Shown: positions 25,975 to 36,846, counted from the first letter of the stretch. The stretch: 64,000 bases of DNA from Geobacillus thermoleovorans (GCF_001610955.1 NZ_CP014335.1:2055001-2119000), one strand, 5' to 3'. The notes: generated by a model not told the origin, from the letters alone. Translations and numbers: made by a program.

Positions 25975-28704
25975 TTACGAAAGCCAAGTTTCCGCCTTGT
26001 CGAGCAGCTCAGAAAGCGCGCCTTCATGCACCGAAAGCGGCGGCAAGGAAGCGAGAAAATCCGCGCCGTACGGGGAAGCCAAAAGCCGCCGATCCAGTAC
26101 AAATACGGCTCCTTTGTCGTCTTCCGTGCGAATGAGGCGGCCAAACCCTTGCTTAAAACGAAGCACCGCCTCAGGAAGCGCCAGCTCGGAAAACGGATCG
26201 CCGCCTTCTAGGCGAATGCGCTTGCTTTTTGCCTCCATCACGGGATCGTCCGGGGGCGCAAACGGCAAGCGGGCGATGACAAGCACATCGAGCGCTGAAC
26301 CTGGCAGATCGACCCCTTCCCAAAAGCTGCTCGTCCCAAACAACACCGCATGCTCAAACTGCAAAAACGTCCGCAAGAGCTTTGCCGGACTGCCGCTTTG
26401 CACCCCTTGAGCGATCAAAACAAACGGCTCGCCTTCTTCCTCCGTCTTCAACGCATCAACCGTCAGTTTCAACAGTTCATACGAAGGGAACAACACAAGC
26501 ACCCGCCGTCCGAGGCGTCGGGCGATCGCAAGCACCGAAGCGGCGACCGCTTCGGCGTAATCTTCAAGCGGCACGGCAGAAACGAGCGGCATGTCCGCCG
26601 GCACGAAGAGCGCGGCCTGCTCCTCGTAACGAAACGGCGACGGAAACGAGCGGCAAAGTGGATAAAAATCCTCAAGACCGAGACGCGCCGCCATATACGT
26701 GAACCGGCCGCGGACAGTGAGCGTCGCCGACGTCAAAACGACGCTCCGTTTTTTCATAAACAGTTGATCGGCGAAAAAGTCAGCAAGGTCAACCGGCTGC
26801 GAGTAAAGGCGGACAGCGTTCGCCGCCCCTTTTTCGTCCGCTTCGATCCACCGGACGACACCCGGCTCCTTTTCGGTCAGCAAACGCACGAGCGCAGCCA
26901 TTTGCCGGTTGAGAGCCGCCAAATCAGCCGACAGCAAGGCGGATGGTGGGAAATCGCCACTCGTATCAGCGGATAGAAGCGGCTTCGCTTCAGCGGATAG
27001 CGCCGCCGCCAAATCGCGCAGGCGCCAGCATAACTCCACCGCCGCCTGCCACGCCCGGCTCTGTTCGTCCGTCGGCGAAAAGCGATAGCGGCAACGTCCA
27101 GCGCGAGCCGGCTTTTTGTCCAACGCATAGCGGTGCAACAGGCGGAACAGCTCGTCCCCTTCAAACTGCAGCTCCTCAAGGCGTTGCTGGCAACGGACAA
27201 GAGCCCCATTCGGTGCGTCCTGTTCTGCTTCTACCCATTTCGCGATCGTCTGCGCGATTTTGGCGGTCAGCAGGCGAAACGACACATAGCCAATCTGCTC
27301 GCCAAAACACCGGGCGGCGGCATCTTCAAGCCGATGCGCCTCATCGATGATCAGATGGCGAAACGGCGGCAGAAGCGGCGCCGGGCCGGTCAAATCATGA
27401 AGCAAAAGCGCATGGTTGGTAATGACCACATCCGCCCGTTCGGAGCGCTCTTTCGCCCGGGCGAAAAAATGATGCCGCCCGCCGTCTTCCTCTTCGCCGA
27501 TGGCAAGCGCGGACAATAGGAGACGGGCGCCGGATGACACATTCAATTCGTCCAAGTCGCCGCTGTCGGTCTCAAGCAGCCAAACGAGCACCTGGCACTT
27601 CAAGAGAGCCGCATCGTACGTGTCAGACGGCTCCGACAAAAACGAAGCGAACTTGTCAAGGGATAAGTAATTTTGCTTCCCTTTCAAAACGGCAACGCGG
27701 AGCGGAAACGGCGCGATTTGCCGCAATACCGGCCAATCGCGGCGAATGAGCTGCTCCTGCAGCTGGAGGGTATGCGTGCTGATGACGACCCGCTCTTGCT
27801 GCTCACAGGCAAAAAAAGCAGCGGGAATCAAATAGGCGAGCGATTTGCCAAGTCCGGTCCCTGCTTCAATGAGCGCGTGCTGGGACGTCGACAGCGCCTC
27901 ATAAACGAGCCGCATCATCTCCCACTGCCCCGCGCGCCGCTTGTAGCCGGGAAGCGGAAGGGGCGGCTCCTGTTCGCAAAAGGCAGCGAACGAAGCCAAA
28001 GCGGGGCGCCGATCGCTCTCATCTGGCTCCGGCGCCGGTTGTTTCAACGCAATGCCGCGGTATACGGCGACAGCGCGGTCGGCCGGCGCCTTGTTCCGCT
28101 TTTTGGCGATGACCGCATCAAGGAGCAAGTAAATATCGCTTTTCAAGTGGCGGGCAAGACCGCGCAGTTGCTCAAGCGTCATAAGCGGCAGACGGGAGAG
28201 CCGCTTGAGCAAGGCAATGAACAGCTTGGCGGTCACTTCCGCATCGCTGTCCGCTTGATGCGGACGATTGTGGTGGAGGCCGAGCTGCCTCGCCAAATCG
28301 CCGAGCTTATAGCTTTCGGCAGTCGGCAACACGATGCGGGCGAGCTCGACCGTATCGATCGTCGGACCAGAAAACGGCGGCCAGCCAGCCCGTTCAAGCT
28401 CGGCCTGCAAAAACGGCAAATCAAAGTCGACGTTATGGGCGACAAAGTAAGCACCGTGCATCAAGGCGGCGATCTCGCCCGCCTTGTCAGCAAACAGCGG
28501 CGCTCCTTCGACCATCTGTTCGTTGATGTTCGTCAGCTGCTGAATGAACAGCGGAATGGGCCGTTCCGGGTTAAAAAAGCTGGCAAACCGTTCGACAATC
28601 AGGCCATCTTCGACGACCGCCATGCCGAGCTGGATGATCCGATCGCCTTTTTTCGGCCCATTTCCGGTTGTCTCCAAGTCAATGATGACAAAGCGCGTTG
28701 CCAT
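25975..28704 (-). CDS. dinG: DinG-family exonuclease-helicase
   Basis: A 909-aa protein joining an N-terminal DEDDh 3'-5' exonuclease (IDLETTG at 9-15, HNVDFD, later HQADSDAE) with an XPD/DinG-like superfamily 2 helicase. The Walker A region is IEAGTGLGKSLAYL and the DEAH box IIDEAHRLED; C-terminal motifs include GTSSFWEGVDLPG and QGFGRLIR. No Fe-S cysteine cluster is apparent, as in Gram-positive DinG. Probably involved in DNA repair or nucleic acid cleanup. Confidence 0.93.
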   Translation of the reverse strand: MATRFVIIDLETTGNGPKKGDRIIQLGMAVVEDGLIVERFASFFNPERPIPLFIQQLTNINEQMVEGAPLFADKAGEIAALMHGAYFVAHNVDFDLPFLQAELERAGWPPFSGPTIDTVELARIVLPTAESYKLGDLARQLGLHHNRPHQADSDAEVTAKLFIALLKRLSRLPLMTLEQLRGLARHLKSDIYLLLDAVIAKKRNKAPADRAVAVYRGIALKQPAPEPDESDRRPALASFAAFCEQEPPLPLPGYKRRAGQWEMMRLVYEALSTSQHALIEAGTGLGKSLAYLIPAAFFACEQQERVVISTHTLQLQEQLIRRDWPVLRQIAPFPLRVAVLKGKQNYLSLDKFASFLSEPSDTYDAALLKCQVLVWLLETDSGDLDELNVSSGARLLLSALAIGEEEDGGRHHFFARAKERSERADVVITNHALLLHDLTGPAPLLPPFRHLIIDEAHRLEDAAARCFGEQIGYVSFRLLTAKIAQTIAKWVEAEQDAPNGALVRCQQRLEELQFEGDELFRLLHRYALDKKPARAGRCRYRFSPTDEQSRAWQAAVELCWRLRDLAAALSAEAKPLLSADTSGDFPPSALLSADLAALNRQMAALVRLLTEKEPGVVRWIEADEKGAANAVRLYSQPVDLADFFADQLFMKKRSVVLTSATLTVRGRFTYMAARLGLEDFYPLCRSFPSPFRYEEQAALFVPADMPLVSAVPLEDYAEAVAASVLAIARRLGRRVLVLFPSYELLKLTVDALKTEEEGEPFVLIAQGVQSGSPAKLLRTFLQFEHAVLFGTSSFWEGVDLPGSALDVLVIARLPFAPPDDPVMEAKSKRIRLEGGDPFSELALPEAVLRFKQGFGRLIRTEDDKGAVFVLDRRLLASPYGADFLASLPPLSVHEGALSELLDKAETWLS

Positions 28705-28723
28705 AAACGATCACCTCAAAACG

Positions 28724-28747
28724 AAAAGGGGCGGAAAGCCCCTTTTT
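28724..28747 (-). terminator. Terminator of panBCD
   Basis: AAAAGGGGC and GCCCCTTTT arms, with a short UUUUCGUUUU tract, between panD and dinG. Confidence 0.65.
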
Positions 28748-28751
28748 GCCC

Positions 28752-29135
28752 TCATAAAACCGTATGCGCCGGCTCTTCGGCGATGAGCTGCACAATCCGG
28801 TTGTTTTCGTCCATAATCGCGATTTTCGGTCGATGGGCGGCGATTTTTTCCTCTGGAACGAGCACATATGAGATGACGATAATAACGTCCCCTTTTTGCA
28901 CAAGGCGGGCGGCGGCGCCGTTTAGGCAAAAGACGCCGCTGCCGCGCTCGCCGGGGATGACGTATGTTTCAAAACGGGCTCCATTATTATTGTTCACTAC
29001 CTGTACTTTTTCATTAGCCACAATGCCGACGGCATCCAAAATATCTTCATCGATCGTAATGCTGCCGACGTAATCGAGATTGGCCTCTGTTACACGAGCG
29101 CGGTGAATTTTGGCGTTCATGAGCGTGCGAAACAT
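28752..29135 (-). CDS. panD: Aspartate 1-decarboxylase proenzyme
   Basis: A 127-aa pyruvoyl enzyme converting aspartate to beta-alanine. The self-cleavage site is G24-S25 (YVGSIT), giving the pyruvoyl-bearing alpha chain; K9 and RVT14-16 are conserved. It overlaps the end of panC by 19 bp, the last gene of panB-panC-panD. Confidence 0.96.
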   Translation of the reverse strand: MFRTLMNAKIHRARVTEANLDYVGSITIDEDILDAVGIVANEKVQVVNNNNGARFETYVIPGERGSGVFCLNGAAARLVQKGDVIIVISYVLVPEEKIAAHRPKIAIMDENNRIVQLIAEEPAHTVL

Positions 29136-30019
29136 GCTTGCTCCCCCTTTCCATCCCCTTGTTCGCCGGTTTTGGGCAACTCAATCATGATATTGTCGAT
29201 CAACCGGGCGCTCGCAAATCGGACGGCGACAGCGATCAGCACTGTCCCGGCGAGCGTCTCAAGCGGCGTCAAATCCGGATATGAACATACTTCGACATAA
29301 TCGATCTCAGCGTGCGTATGCGCTTCAATATGCTCTCTAACCATCCGGCGGATGGCCGCTGCGCTCCGCTCTCCTCGTTCGACGGCGGAAGCGGCCGCTT
29401 GAAGCGCTGCATACAGCGCCGGCGCCTCACTCCGTTCTTGCGGCGACAAATAGACGTTGCGCGAGCTTTTCGCCAGCCCGTCCGCCTCGCGGACCGTCGG
29501 CACCGGCACGAGCTCGATCGGAAAATTGAGATCGCGGATCAAGCCGTCGACGACCGCCACCTGTTGGGCATCTTTCATCCCAAAGTACGCGCGGTCGGGC
29601 ATAACAATGTTGAACAGCTTAATGAGCACCGTCGCCACGCCGTCAAAATGGCCGGGGCGCGACCGTCCGCACAGCACGTCGGCGCGCGCTTGAACGATCG
29701 CTCGTACGGTAAGCGGCTCCGGATACATCTCGTCCGCTTCCGGATGGAACAAGACGTCGACTCCATGCTGTTCGGCGATGCGCCGGTCGCGCTCGAAATC
29801 GCGCGGATAGCGGGCAAAGTCTTCGTTCGGTCCGAACTGAAGCGGGTTGACGAAAACGCTTAGGACGACGATGTCGTTTTCCGCGCGCGCCCGATCGATG
29901 AGGGAGGTATGCCCTTCATGCAAATAGCCCATCGTCGGAACGAACCCGATCGTCTTTCCTTCACGGCGATATTGGCGCATGAGCGCCTGCATCGCTGCAA
30001 TCTGATCCATCACGATCAT
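29117..30019 (-). CDS. panC: Pantothenate synthetase
   Basis: A 300-aa ligase joining pantoate and beta-alanine with ATP. It has the class I nucleotidyl-transferase motif [10 protein letters not shown], then [13 protein letters not shown] and the KMSKS-like KSSRN. The start at 30019 (MIVMDQI) has GGAGG at 9 bp and overlaps panB by ATGA; a frame extension to 30049 lies in panB. Confidence 0.96.
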   Translation of the reverse strand: MIVMDQIAAMQALMRQYRREGKTIGFVPTMGYLHEGHTSLIDRARAENDIVVLSVFVNPLQFGPNEDFARYPRDFERDRRIAEQHGVDVLFHPEADEMYPEPLTVRAIVQARADVLCGRSRPGHFDGVATVLIKLFNIVMPDRAYFGMKDAQQVAVVDGLIRDLNFPIELVPVPTVREADGLAKSSRNVYLSPQERSEAPALYAALQAAASAVERGERSAAAIRRMVREHIEAHTHAEIDYVEVCSYPDLTPLETLAGTVLIAVAVRFASARLIDNIMIELPKTGEQGDGKGEQACFARS

Positions 30020-30855
30020 CCTTGCTTTCCTCCGTAAAGCGCCACCCATTCTTCTTCCTTCATCGTAAACGTGTGCGCCGGCTCCGGGAACTGGCGCAGT
30101 TTGACATCAGCGACGTAGTTGGCTAACGCCTCGACGATCGTCTCTTGGATGGACGCGTATTGTTTCACAAACTTCGGCACGCGGGTGACACCGTAGCCAA
30201 GCAAATCGTGATACACGAGCACTTGACCGTCGACTTCCGCCCCAGCGCCGATGCCGATGACGGGAATGGTGAGTTCCCGGGCCATGGCCGCCCCGAGCTG
30301 CTTCGGAACACACTCTAAGACAAGGGCGATCGCTCCCGCCTGCTCGCATTGTTTCGCATCATCGAGCAGCTTTTTCGCACTTTCGGCATCTTTGCCTTGC
30401 ACTTTATAGCCGCCAAGAACGCCGACCGATTGCGGCGTCAACCCGAGATGGGCAACGACCGGCACGCCGGCTTTCGTCAGCGCGGCAATCATGTCGACGA
30501 CTTCATCCGCCCCTTCGACTTTAACGGCGTTCGCCCCTGACTCTTGCATGATGCGGCGGGCGTTTTGCAGCGCCTCTTCTTTGGACGCATGGTACGACAT
30601 AAACGGCATATCGGTGACAATAAACGTGTTCGGCGCACCGCGGCGAACCGCCTTCGTATGGTGGATCATATCATCGACCGTCACCGGGATCGTTGAATCA
30701 TACCCGAGCACAACCATGCCGAGCGAATCGCCGACCAAAATCATGTCGACGCCGGCTTGCTCGGCAAGCTTCGCGGACGGAAAATCGTAGGCGGTCACCA
30801 TCACGATCGGCTCGCCCGCCTGCTTCATGTGGAAAAAATCGGTTTTCGCTTTCAT
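30016..30855 (-). CDS. panB: 3-methyl-2-oxobutanoate hydroxymethyltransferase
   Basis: A 279-aa TIM-barrel enzyme making ketopantoate from 2-oxoisovalerate and methylene-tetrahydrofolate. Motifs are [32 protein letters not shown] and HLGLTPQS; the catalytic Glu is in LVLECVP. Start 30855 follows GAGGAGGG. It is the first gene of the pantothenate operon and is preceded by a long structured leader. Confidence 0.96.
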   Translation of the reverse strand: MKAKTDFFHMKQAGEPIVMVTAYDFPSAKLAEQAGVDMILVGDSLGMVVLGYDSTIPVTVDDMIHHTKAVRRGAPNTFIVTDMPFMSYHASKEEALQNARRIMQESGANAVKVEGADEVVDMIAALTKAGVPVVAHLGLTPQSVGVLGGYKVQGKDAESAKKLLDDAKQCEQAGAIALVLECVPKQLGAAMARELTIPVIGIGAGAEVDGQVLVYHDLLGYGVTRVPKFVKQYASIQETIVEALANYVADVKLRQFPEPAHTFTMKEEEWVALYGGKQG

Positions 30856-31110
30856 TTTCGTTCCCTCCTCTTTGACTGCAGAGGAGATGAACCGCCCGAA
30901 ACAAAACGTCCTTCTTTCCCGCCTTGAGAAAGAAGGACGCCATAAAACCACCGTCGGTTTCGTTCATCCCTCTGTCCTAGTCCTTCAAAAAAGGATCAAG
31001 GCAGATCATTTCCTTCACCTATTCGTGCTGTCGGCCTCGGTGCAGTTCTTCTTGCGAAAGATACTGCCCTTTTCCTCGCTTTGTATTTTAACAAAATTGT
31101 TACAATTTTT
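30856..31110 (-). promoter_or_regulatory. Structured leader of the panB operon
   Basis: The 266 bp between birA and panB contain, in the minus transcript, a first stem-loop (31042-31067: GCAGT/ACTGC outer and TCTT/AAGA inner helices separated by an A versus AGA internal loop), a possible CACC/GGTG helix after it, then the terminator-like hairpin at 30907-30939. A published 'pan' RNA motif precedes panB in some bacteria; whether this matches it cannot be checked here. Confidence 0.55.
30897..30939 (-). terminator. Intrinsic terminator in panB leader
   Basis: A 12-bp perfect stem CGTCCTTCTTTC / GAAAGAAGGACG (30907-30918 with 30928-30939), followed by UUUUGUUU on the minus transcript. It lies 50 nt before panB and about 180 nt after birA, so it may be an attenuator rather than the birA terminator. 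Confidence 0.75.
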
Positions 31111-31121
31111 CTAGTGGCAAA

Positions 31122-32111
31122 TTAGAACTGAATATCGGCAGAATGGATGTAATGGATGTTCTTTTGCTCATCTTCAAGGATGAGCAGCCCGTCGTCAGTG
31201 ATGCCGCGGGCGATGCCGCGAATCACGCCGTTCAGCGTTCTCGCTGTCACCGGCTTGCCGATCGAAACGGCGTACCCTTCCCAAAGAAGCTTAATCGGAC
31301 GGAAGCCATGCGCCAAATATTGCTCATACAGCCGCTCAAGCCGGAACAAAATTTCTTGAATGAGCGGGGCGCGCTTTACGGGCCCGCCCTTTTCAATGGC
31401 CAGCGATGTCGCGATGGCCCGGATATCCTCCGGAAACTGCTCGATCGTTTGGTTGACGTTGATGCCGATGCCGATGATGACCGAATGGACGCGGTCAGGG
31501 TCGGCTTGCAGCTCCGTTAAAATGCCGACGCACTTTCTGCCGTCAAGCAAAATGTCATTCGGCCATTTAATGTCTGGGACAAGCCCGGTCACTTCCTGAA
31601 TCGCCTGGCTGACGGCCACCGCGGCAAGCAGTGTCAGCTGCGGCGCCCGCTGCGGCGGGATGGCCGGCCGCAAAATGAGGCTCATCCAAATGCCCGTCCC
31701 TTTTGGGGAAAACCATTTCCGATCCAAACGCCCGCGCCCAGCCTTTTGCTCTTCCGCGACGACGAGCGTTCCTTCCGGCGCCCCTTCATACGCGAGCCTT
31801 GCCGCAATGCGCTGCGTCGAATCGACTTCGTCAAAAAAGTGGATCGTGTGGCCAAGTTTTTCCGTTTTTAAGCCGAGCTGGATTTCGTTGGCCGTCACTT
31901 TATCCGGCGTGCTGATAATCCGGTAGCCAAGGCGGCGCACTGCTTCGAGTTCAAATCCTTCTTTGCGCAGCTCCTCGATATGCTTCCATACCGCCGCCCG
32001 CGAACAGCCGAGCTGTTCGCTGATTTTTTGCCCGGACAAAAACTCGCCGTTCGCTTCGGCAAACAACTCTAACAGTTTTTTTCGTGTGTCCGATTGCGCT
32101 CCATGAGCCAT
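31122..32111 (-). CDS. birA: Bifunctional biotin-protein ligase / biotin operon repressor
   Basis: A 329-aa protein. The N-terminal winged helix (ISEQLGCSRAAVWKHIEELRKEG, about 30-52) binds biotin operators. The ligase domain carries the biotinyl-AMP loop GRGRLDRKW and KWPNDILLDGRK, and a C-terminal SH3-like domain ends YIHSADIQF. It transfers biotin to carboxylase carriers. Its 5' end overlaps the cca gene by 43 bp, with AAGGAG inside cca. Confidence 0.94.
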   Translation of the reverse strand: MAHGAQSDTRKKLLELFAEANGEFLSGQKISEQLGCSRAAVWKHIEELRKEGFELEAVRRLGYRIISTPDKVTANEIQLGLKTEKLGHTIHFFDEVDSTQRIAARLAYEGAPEGTLVVAEEQKAGRGRLDRKWFSPKGTGIWMSLILRPAIPPQRAPQLTLLAAVAVSQAIQEVTGLVPDIKWPNDILLDGRKCVGILTELQADPDRVHSVIIGIGINVNQTIEQFPEDIRAIATSLAIEKGGPVKRAPLIQEILFRLERLYEQYLAHGFRPIKLLWEGYAVSIGKPVTARTLNGVIRGIARGITDDGLLILEDEQKNIHYIHSADIQF

Positions 32112-33283
32112 GCGTAAATCCGCTCCTTCTCATTTTCGACTTCGCTGCTGACGACCGCCCGCCAGATGGCATCCAGCGTCTCTTTCACCCACGGACCGGC
32201 CGGTTTTCCAGCCCAGCGAATGACGTCTTTCCCGTTGACGGCAAGCTCCCCTTTCGTTTTGATCGGCAGCGCCGCAAAGCGGCGGCGGAGCTCCTCATGA
32301 TGAGGTTCAGACGGCGCGCCGCAAAGCGCGGCGCGCACCGCTTCAACCGATAGCGCTCGCTCGAGGCCGGCCAAAAACAACTGTTCGTTCGTCCACGCCT
32401 CCGGCCTAGGGACATCATCGAGCGCCGCCAAAATGGCGCCAGCTTCATCGATTACTTTGTTGGGAAGCTTCCAGGCGCGCAAAAACGGACGAATGTCTTT
32501 GACATCAAGCGCGCGGCAAAGAAGCGCCCAGCGCTCTTCACGCTTTGTAAGCCACGGCCAGCGAAAGGCGGCGGCCGAGCGCAGCAGCTGCTCTTTTTCG
32601 GCCAGCCCAGGCAAATAAGCGAACAGCCCGGTATCGGCCAACAGCGGCAGCGCTTCGGCAACGAACGGACCGGCGAGCAGTTTTTCCATTTCCATGGTCA
32701 TCCGTTCGACAGAAATGTGGGCCATAAGCGGTGCGTTTTGGACGATCGCCCGCTTCGTGTCCTCAGCAAGGGCAAATCCAAGTTGGCTGACGAAGCGAAC
32801 AGCCCGCATCATGCGGAGCGCATCTTCGCGAAACCGTTCGTCCGCCGCCCCGACCGTGCAAATGAGCCGCCGCTCGATCGCCTCTTGTCCGCCAAACGGA
32901 TCAATGATCGTTCCGCGTTCATCCATGGCGATGGCGTTCATCGTGAAATCGCGGCGCTTTAAGTCTTCCTCAAGCGAACGAACGAACGTCACCGACTCCG
33001 GACGGCGATGGTCTTCATAATCGCCGTCCGTGCGGAATGTCGTCACTTCGTACGCCGTTCCTTCATGCACGACGACGACCGTGCCGTGTTTCGAACCGAC
33101 GTCGATCGTTTTCGGAAACAAGCGCATCACTTCTTCCGGCAGAGCGCTTGTCGCGATATCGACGTCGCCGATCGCACGCCCGATCAACAAGTCGCGCACC
33201 GCGCCGCCGACAAAATACGCCTCATAGCCATGCCGCTTCAATTGTCGGATAATGCCGAGCGCCTGTTCAAACGGCGGTTTCAT
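32069..33283 (-). CDS. cca: CCA tRNA nucleotidyltransferase
   Basis: A 404-aa class II nucleotidyltransferase adding CCA to tRNA 3' ends. It has motif A ([22 protein letters not shown] with the metal-binding D-x-D), [10 protein letters not shown], then [12 protein letters not shown] and ER-rich neck segments. The length matches the Geobacillus enzyme. Start ATG overlaps the bshA stop by 4 bp. Confidence 0.95.
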   Translation of the reverse strand: MKPPFEQALGIIRQLKRHGYEAYFVGGAVRDLLIGRAIGDVDIATSALPEEVMRLFPKTIDVGSKHGTVVVVHEGTAYEVTTFRTDGDYEDHRRPESVTFVRSLEEDLKRRDFTMNAIAMDERGTIIDPFGGQEAIERRLICTVGAADERFREDALRMMRAVRFVSQLGFALAEDTKRAIVQNAPLMAHISVERMTMEMEKLLAGPFVAEALPLLADTGLFAYLPGLAEKEQLLRSAAAFRWPWLTKREERWALLCRALDVKDIRPFLRAWKLPNKVIDEAGAILAALDDVPRPEAWTNEQLFLAGLERALSVEAVRAALCGAPSEPHHEELRRRFAALPIKTKGELAVNGKDVIRWAGKPAGPWVKETLDAIWRAVVSSEVENEKERIYAWLMERNRTHEKNC

Positions 33284-34416
33284 CGTTTCACCTTCCTTGC
33301 CGCAAGCGAAGCGTACAGCTGTTCATACTGGCCGACGATGTCGGCCGAGCGGAACTTGCGCTCGACCGTTTGCACCGCCTGTCTTGCCATCTCAGCGTGC
33401 AACCGGCAGTCTGTCAACAGCGCCATCGCCTGTCTTGCCGCCTCTTTGACATCGCCAAGCGGGCATAAAAACCCGGTTTTCCCATCCTCAATCACTTCCG
33501 GAATCCCGCCGATGGCCGTGCCGATGCACGGAACGCCGCACGCCATCGCTTCAAGCAATACGAGCCCGAAGCTTTCTTTTTCCGACAAAAGCATCATCAC
33601 ATCACTGATCGAATACAGCTCTTCGAGTTTATCCTGTTTTCCTAAAAAGCGGACATCATCTTGCAGCCCAAGCTCTTTCACAAGCCGGCAGACGACGGTC
33701 ATTTCCGGACCGTCGCCGACAAGCAAGAGCTTGGCTGGCACGTGCCGGCGCACGATGGCAAACGCTCTCACTACATCAGGCACACGCTTCACTTTCCGGA
33801 AATTCGAGACATGGATCACAACTCGTTCATCGTCGCGAATGCCGTACTCGCGCCGTAAATGGCCCGCTTCCCGGCGACGGTAGACGCGTTCATCGACAAA
33901 ATTGTAGACGGTATGGATCGTCGCTTGCACATCGAGCAGTTCATACGTCTGCCGGGCAAGGGCGTCAGACACCGCCGTAACGATATCCGACTGCTCGATG
34001 CCAAATTTGATCATATCGGAAAGCGACGGGTCATAGCCTAACACGGTGATATCCGTGCCGTGCAGCGTCGTGATGATCGGCAGCTCGCCGACCATTTGCC
34101 GCGCCAACACCGCACAGACGGCATGAGGAACGGCGTAATGGGCATGAAGCACATCGAGCCGTTCCCGCTTTGCCACCTCAGCAATTTTGCTTGCCAATGC
34201 CAAATCGTACGGCGGGTATTGAAAGACGGAATATTGGTTGACACTGACTTCATGATAATAAATGTTGCCGTACACTTTATTCAAACGAAACGGCATGCTC
34301 GATGAGATAAAGTGAATCTCATGCCCCCGCTCCGCCAGCAGCTTGCCAAGCTCAGTGGCGACCACTCCGGAGCCCCCGACCGTCGGATAGCAAACAATCC
34401 CGATTTTCAGCTTCAT
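33280..34416 (-). CDS. bshA: N-acetyl-alpha-D-glucosaminyl L-malate synthase
   Basis: A 378-aa GT4 (GT-B fold) glycosyltransferase making GlcNAc-malate, the first step of bacillithiol synthesis. The N-terminus is [21 protein letters not shown]; the C-terminal donor site is [23 protein letters not shown] with the E-x7-E pair. It overlaps bshB1 (4 bp) and cca (4 bp). Confidence 0.95.
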   Translation of the reverse strand: MKLKIGIVCYPTVGGSGVVATELGKLLAERGHEIHFISSSMPFRLNKVYGNIYYHEVSVNQYSVFQYPPYDLALASKIAEVAKRERLDVLHAHYAVPHAVCAVLARQMVGELPIITTLHGTDITVLGYDPSLSDMIKFGIEQSDIVTAVSDALARQTYELLDVQATIHTVYNFVDERVYRRREAGHLRREYGIRDDERVVIHVSNFRKVKRVPDVVRAFAIVRRHVPAKLLLVGDGPEMTVVCRLVKELGLQDDVRFLGKQDKLEELYSISDVMMLLSEKESFGLVLLEAMACGVPCIGTAIGGIPEVIEDGKTGFLCPLGDVKEAARQAMALLTDCRLHAEMARQAVQTVERKFRSADIVGQYEQLYASLAARKVKR

Positions 34417-35123
34417 CGCTCCTCCTCAAACAAATTGGAAAGATGAATCGGCGTTTTCGTCAAAAACCCTTCCGCATACGCCGCGCCGATTTGTTGACCG
34501 AACCAGCGCTCGCGGCTTTCAATCATCTCGATGTAGCCGTTGGTCAGCGGGGTGTCAACCGAGCCAGGCCGTTTTTGAAACTGGCTTTCGTACGCGCGCA
34601 GGCTGTCCAGCTTGTCATCGATCGTTTCGCTAATATCGATGAGAAAATGCGGGCGGCAAAAGGCATTGATCATATAATAATACACCGCCCGAACGCGGTG
34701 CGCATCGCCAAGCTCTCCGGCGCCATAGCGGCGGATGCCGGCGGAAAAGACCGCTTCCTCGACAAGGCGGGCGCATCGCCCGTGATCCGGATGTCGATCT
34801 TCCCAATAGGGGGCGAATACAAGGCGCGGCCGGCAGCGGCGGATGACCGCTGTGATCTGGCGGATCGCCTCTTCCTCGACATAAAGGCCGCGGTCAGGCA
34901 GCCCAAGATTGAACCGCTCGGATACACCGAGCCGGCGGGCCGCCTCGGCCGCCTCTCTCTGCCGCTCGTCGACCGTGCCGTTGGACGACAGCTCGGCTTG
35001 CGTCAAGTCGCAAATGACAATACGGTACCCACGGCGTACGTATTTGGCGATCGTCCCTCCCATGCCGATTTCGACATCATCCGGATGGGCGCCGAACGCC
35101 AACAAGTCACACGTTTCCATCAT
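34413..35123 (-). CDS. bshB1: Bacillithiol biosynthesis deacetylase BshB1
   Basis: A 236-aa LmbE-like zinc hydrolase removing acetate from GlcNAc-malate to give GlcN-malate. The zinc motif is FGAHPDDVE near residue 10, with later HPDH. ATG 35123 (MMETCDLL) or the next codon is the start, with AAAGGTG upstream; the long extension to 35273 runs over mgsA. BshC, the last step, is elsewhere. Confidence 0.94.
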   Translation of the reverse strand: MMETCDLLAFGAHPDDVEIGMGGTIAKYVRRGYRIVICDLTQAELSSNGTVDERQREAAEAARRLGVSERFNLGLPDRGLYVEEEAIRQITAVIRRCRPRLVFAPYWEDRHPDHGRCARLVEEAVFSAGIRRYGAGELGDAHRVRAVYYYMINAFCRPHFLIDISETIDDKLDSLRAYESQFQKRPGSVDTPLTNGYIEMIESRERWFGQQIGAAYAEGFLTKTPIHLSNLFEEER

Positions 35124-35128
35124 CGCTG

Positions 35129-35563
35129 TCACCTTTCTGTTTTCGATTCCTCCCCGCCTTTTGTTCGGCCGCGCACAATGCTGCGCCATGCCAAATCGCC
35201 GCGCTCCAACGCGCGGATGAGCAGCTCGGCCGTGCCGATGTTCGTCGCCAACGGCACGGCATAGACGTCGCAAAGCCGCATCAATGCGCTGATGTCCGGC
35301 TCATGCGGCTGGGCGGTGAGCGGATCGCGGAAAAAAATGACCAGATCCATTTCATTGCGGGCGATCATCGCCCCGATTTCTTGGTCGCCTCCGTACGGCC
35401 CCGATTGGAAGCGATGAACGGGAAGACCGGTCGCCTCCTGGATGCGCAAGCCGGTCGTGCCGGTGGCGTACAATTCATGGTTTGCAAGCACAGGCGCATA
35501 GGCGGTCGCAAATGCGACCATCTCTGCCTTTTTTTGGTCATGGGCAATTAACGCGATTTTCAT
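35129..35563 (-). CDS. mgsA: Methylglyoxal synthase
   Basis: A 144-aa enzyme converting dihydroxyacetone phosphate to methylglyoxal. Motifs are [18 protein letters not shown] and the catalytic Asp region [10 protein letters not shown]. Start 35563 has GGGGGAG at 6 bp. It sits beside bacillithiol genes, whose thiol helps detoxify methylglyoxal; the link is suggestive only. Confidence 0.95.
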   Translation of the reverse strand: MKIALIAHDQKKAEMVAFATAYAPVLANHELYATGTTGLRIQEATGLPVHRFQSGPYGGDQEIGAMIARNEMDLVIFFRDPLTAQPHEPDISALMRLCDVYAVPLATNIGTAELLIRALERGDLAWRSIVRGRTKGGEESKTER

Positions 35564-35594
35564 TCCATTCTCCCCCGTTTGCGCAGTTTGCACA

Positions 35595-36392
35595 CTATTC
35601 CAAAATATGCTCCAGCCCATAGACAAGCGTATGTAAATGCATCACCGTTTCCACTGCCAGCTTCACCCCGGACATAAACGAGCGGCGGTCGAACGAATCG
35701 TGGCGGATCGTCAACGTCTGGCCGTTGCCGCCGAAAATCACTTCTTGATGAGCGACAAAGCCCGGCAGACGGACGCTGTGGATCGGGATGCCGTCGTAAG
35801 CGGCGCCGCGCGCGCCAGCAAGCGTTTCCTTTTCGTTCGGGTGGCCTTGCTTTTTCGACGGTCGCACTTCGGCAATGAGCTGCGCCGTCTTCAATGCCGT
35901 TCCGGACGGTGCGTCAAGCTTTTGATCATGGTGCAATTCAATGATTTCCACATCAGTGAAATATTTGGCCGCCATGCGGGCGAATTTCATCATCAACACC
36001 GCTCCGACGGCAAAGTTCGGCGCGATGATGGCGCCGATTTCTTTCTCTTCCGCCAGCTTGGTGAGCCGCTCGATATCTTCCGGCGTAAATCCAGTCGTGC
36101 CGACGACCGGACGAACGCCGTAACGCAGCGCCAGCTCGGTGTGCCGCTTTCCGGCTTCCGGCGTTGTCAAATCGATCAATACATCCGGCTTCACCTCCGC
36201 AAAACAGCGGGCCGCATCGGTGTAAATCGGGGCGTTGACGCCGGAAAATCGGTCGATCTCCGCTAAATTTTGTCCATCGTAACGGCGGTCGATGACCGCA
36301 GCCAGTTCAAAGTGATCGGTTTGCTGCACGAGCGCAACCGCTTCTCGGCCCATGCGGCCGCGCGGCCCCGCGATGACAATGCGAATCGTCAT
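35595..36392 (-). CDS. dapB: 4-hydroxy-tetrahydrodipicolinate reductase
   Basis: A 265-aa NAD(P)H reductase of the lysine/diaminopimelate and dipicolinate pathway. It has the N-terminal Rossmann [13 protein letters not shown], the catalytic [15 protein letters not shown] and the substrate-binding region. It overlaps ypjD by 4 bp and begins the dense dapB-mgsA-bshB1-bshA-cca-birA run. Confidence 0.96.
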   Translation of the reverse strand: MTIRIVIAGPRGRMGREAVALVQQTDHFELAAVIDRRYDGQNLAEIDRFSGVNAPIYTDAARCFAEVKPDVLIDLTTPEAGKRHTELALRYGVRPVVGTTGFTPEDIERLTKLAEEKEIGAIIAPNFAVGAVLMMKFARMAAKYFTDVEIIELHHDQKLDAPSGTALKTAQLIAEVRPSKKQGHPNEKETLAGARGAAYDGIPIHSVRLPGFVAHQEVIFGGNGQTLTIRHDSFDRRSFMSGVKLAVETVMHLHTLVYGLEHILE

Positions 36393-36724
36393 GATCCTTC
36401 CTCCTTCCGCGTCCAGCGGTCGCGGTCGCGGGTGCGAAACTTGTCCATCACCCGGTCGTGCGCCGCCTGCAAATCAATGCCGAGCGAATTGGCGAAGCAA
36501 ATGAGCACAAACAGCAAATCGCCCAGCTCTTCTTCCACCGTTTTTTCTTGTTCGGTCGCCTTTTTCGGTTTTTCCCCGTAGTAATGGTTCACCTCGCGCG
36601 CCAGCTCGCCGAGCTCTTCCGTCAGCCGCGCCAGCATGGCGAGCGGGCTGAAATAGCCTTCTTTGAATTGACTGATATAGTCATCCACTTCCTGTTGCAT
36701 TTGTTTCATCGTTTTCTCCTGCAT
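36389..36724 (-). CDS. ypjD: MazG-like nucleotide pyrophosphohydrolase
   Basis: A 111-aa all-alpha NTP pyrophosphatase. The metal motif is E-E-x-G-E in [14 protein letters not shown], with [21 protein letters not shown] providing E-x-x-D. Probably hydrolyses non-canonical or excess nucleotides. GAGGTG lies 7 bp before the ATG; first gene of the dapB run. Confidence 0.92.
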   Translation of the reverse strand: MQEKTMKQMQQEVDDYISQFKEGYFSPLAMLARLTEELGELAREVNHYYGEKPKKATEQEKTVEEELGDLLFVLICFANSLGIDLQAAHDRVMDKFRTRDRDRWTRKEEGS

Positions 36725-36817
36725 GGCTTGTCACCTCGTCTGTTTTCATGTTAGCGAAAAGCGGCGCATTTGACAAATGTTTTCGCCCGCTGTCAATCCG
36801 CCCGTTTTCGCTCGTCA

Positions 36818-36846
36818 TTGCCTATATGGACAAGTTCCTCTATAAT
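36818..36846 (+). promoter_or_regulatory. Promoter of ypjC
   Basis: TTGCCT (36818-36823), 17 bp, TATAAT (36841-36846), 37 bp upstream of the ypjC start. Confidence 0.75.

Noticed and set aside
25793..25987. A 50-60 aa minus-strand frame upstream of ypmA
   Set aside because: No ribosome site; overlaps the promoter and the orphan terminator; composition is not protein-like.
30856..31110. T-box riboswitch before panB
   Set aside because: GGTGGTTTTATGG only partly resembles the T-box sequence and the stem I features are not seen; kept as an unclassified leader.
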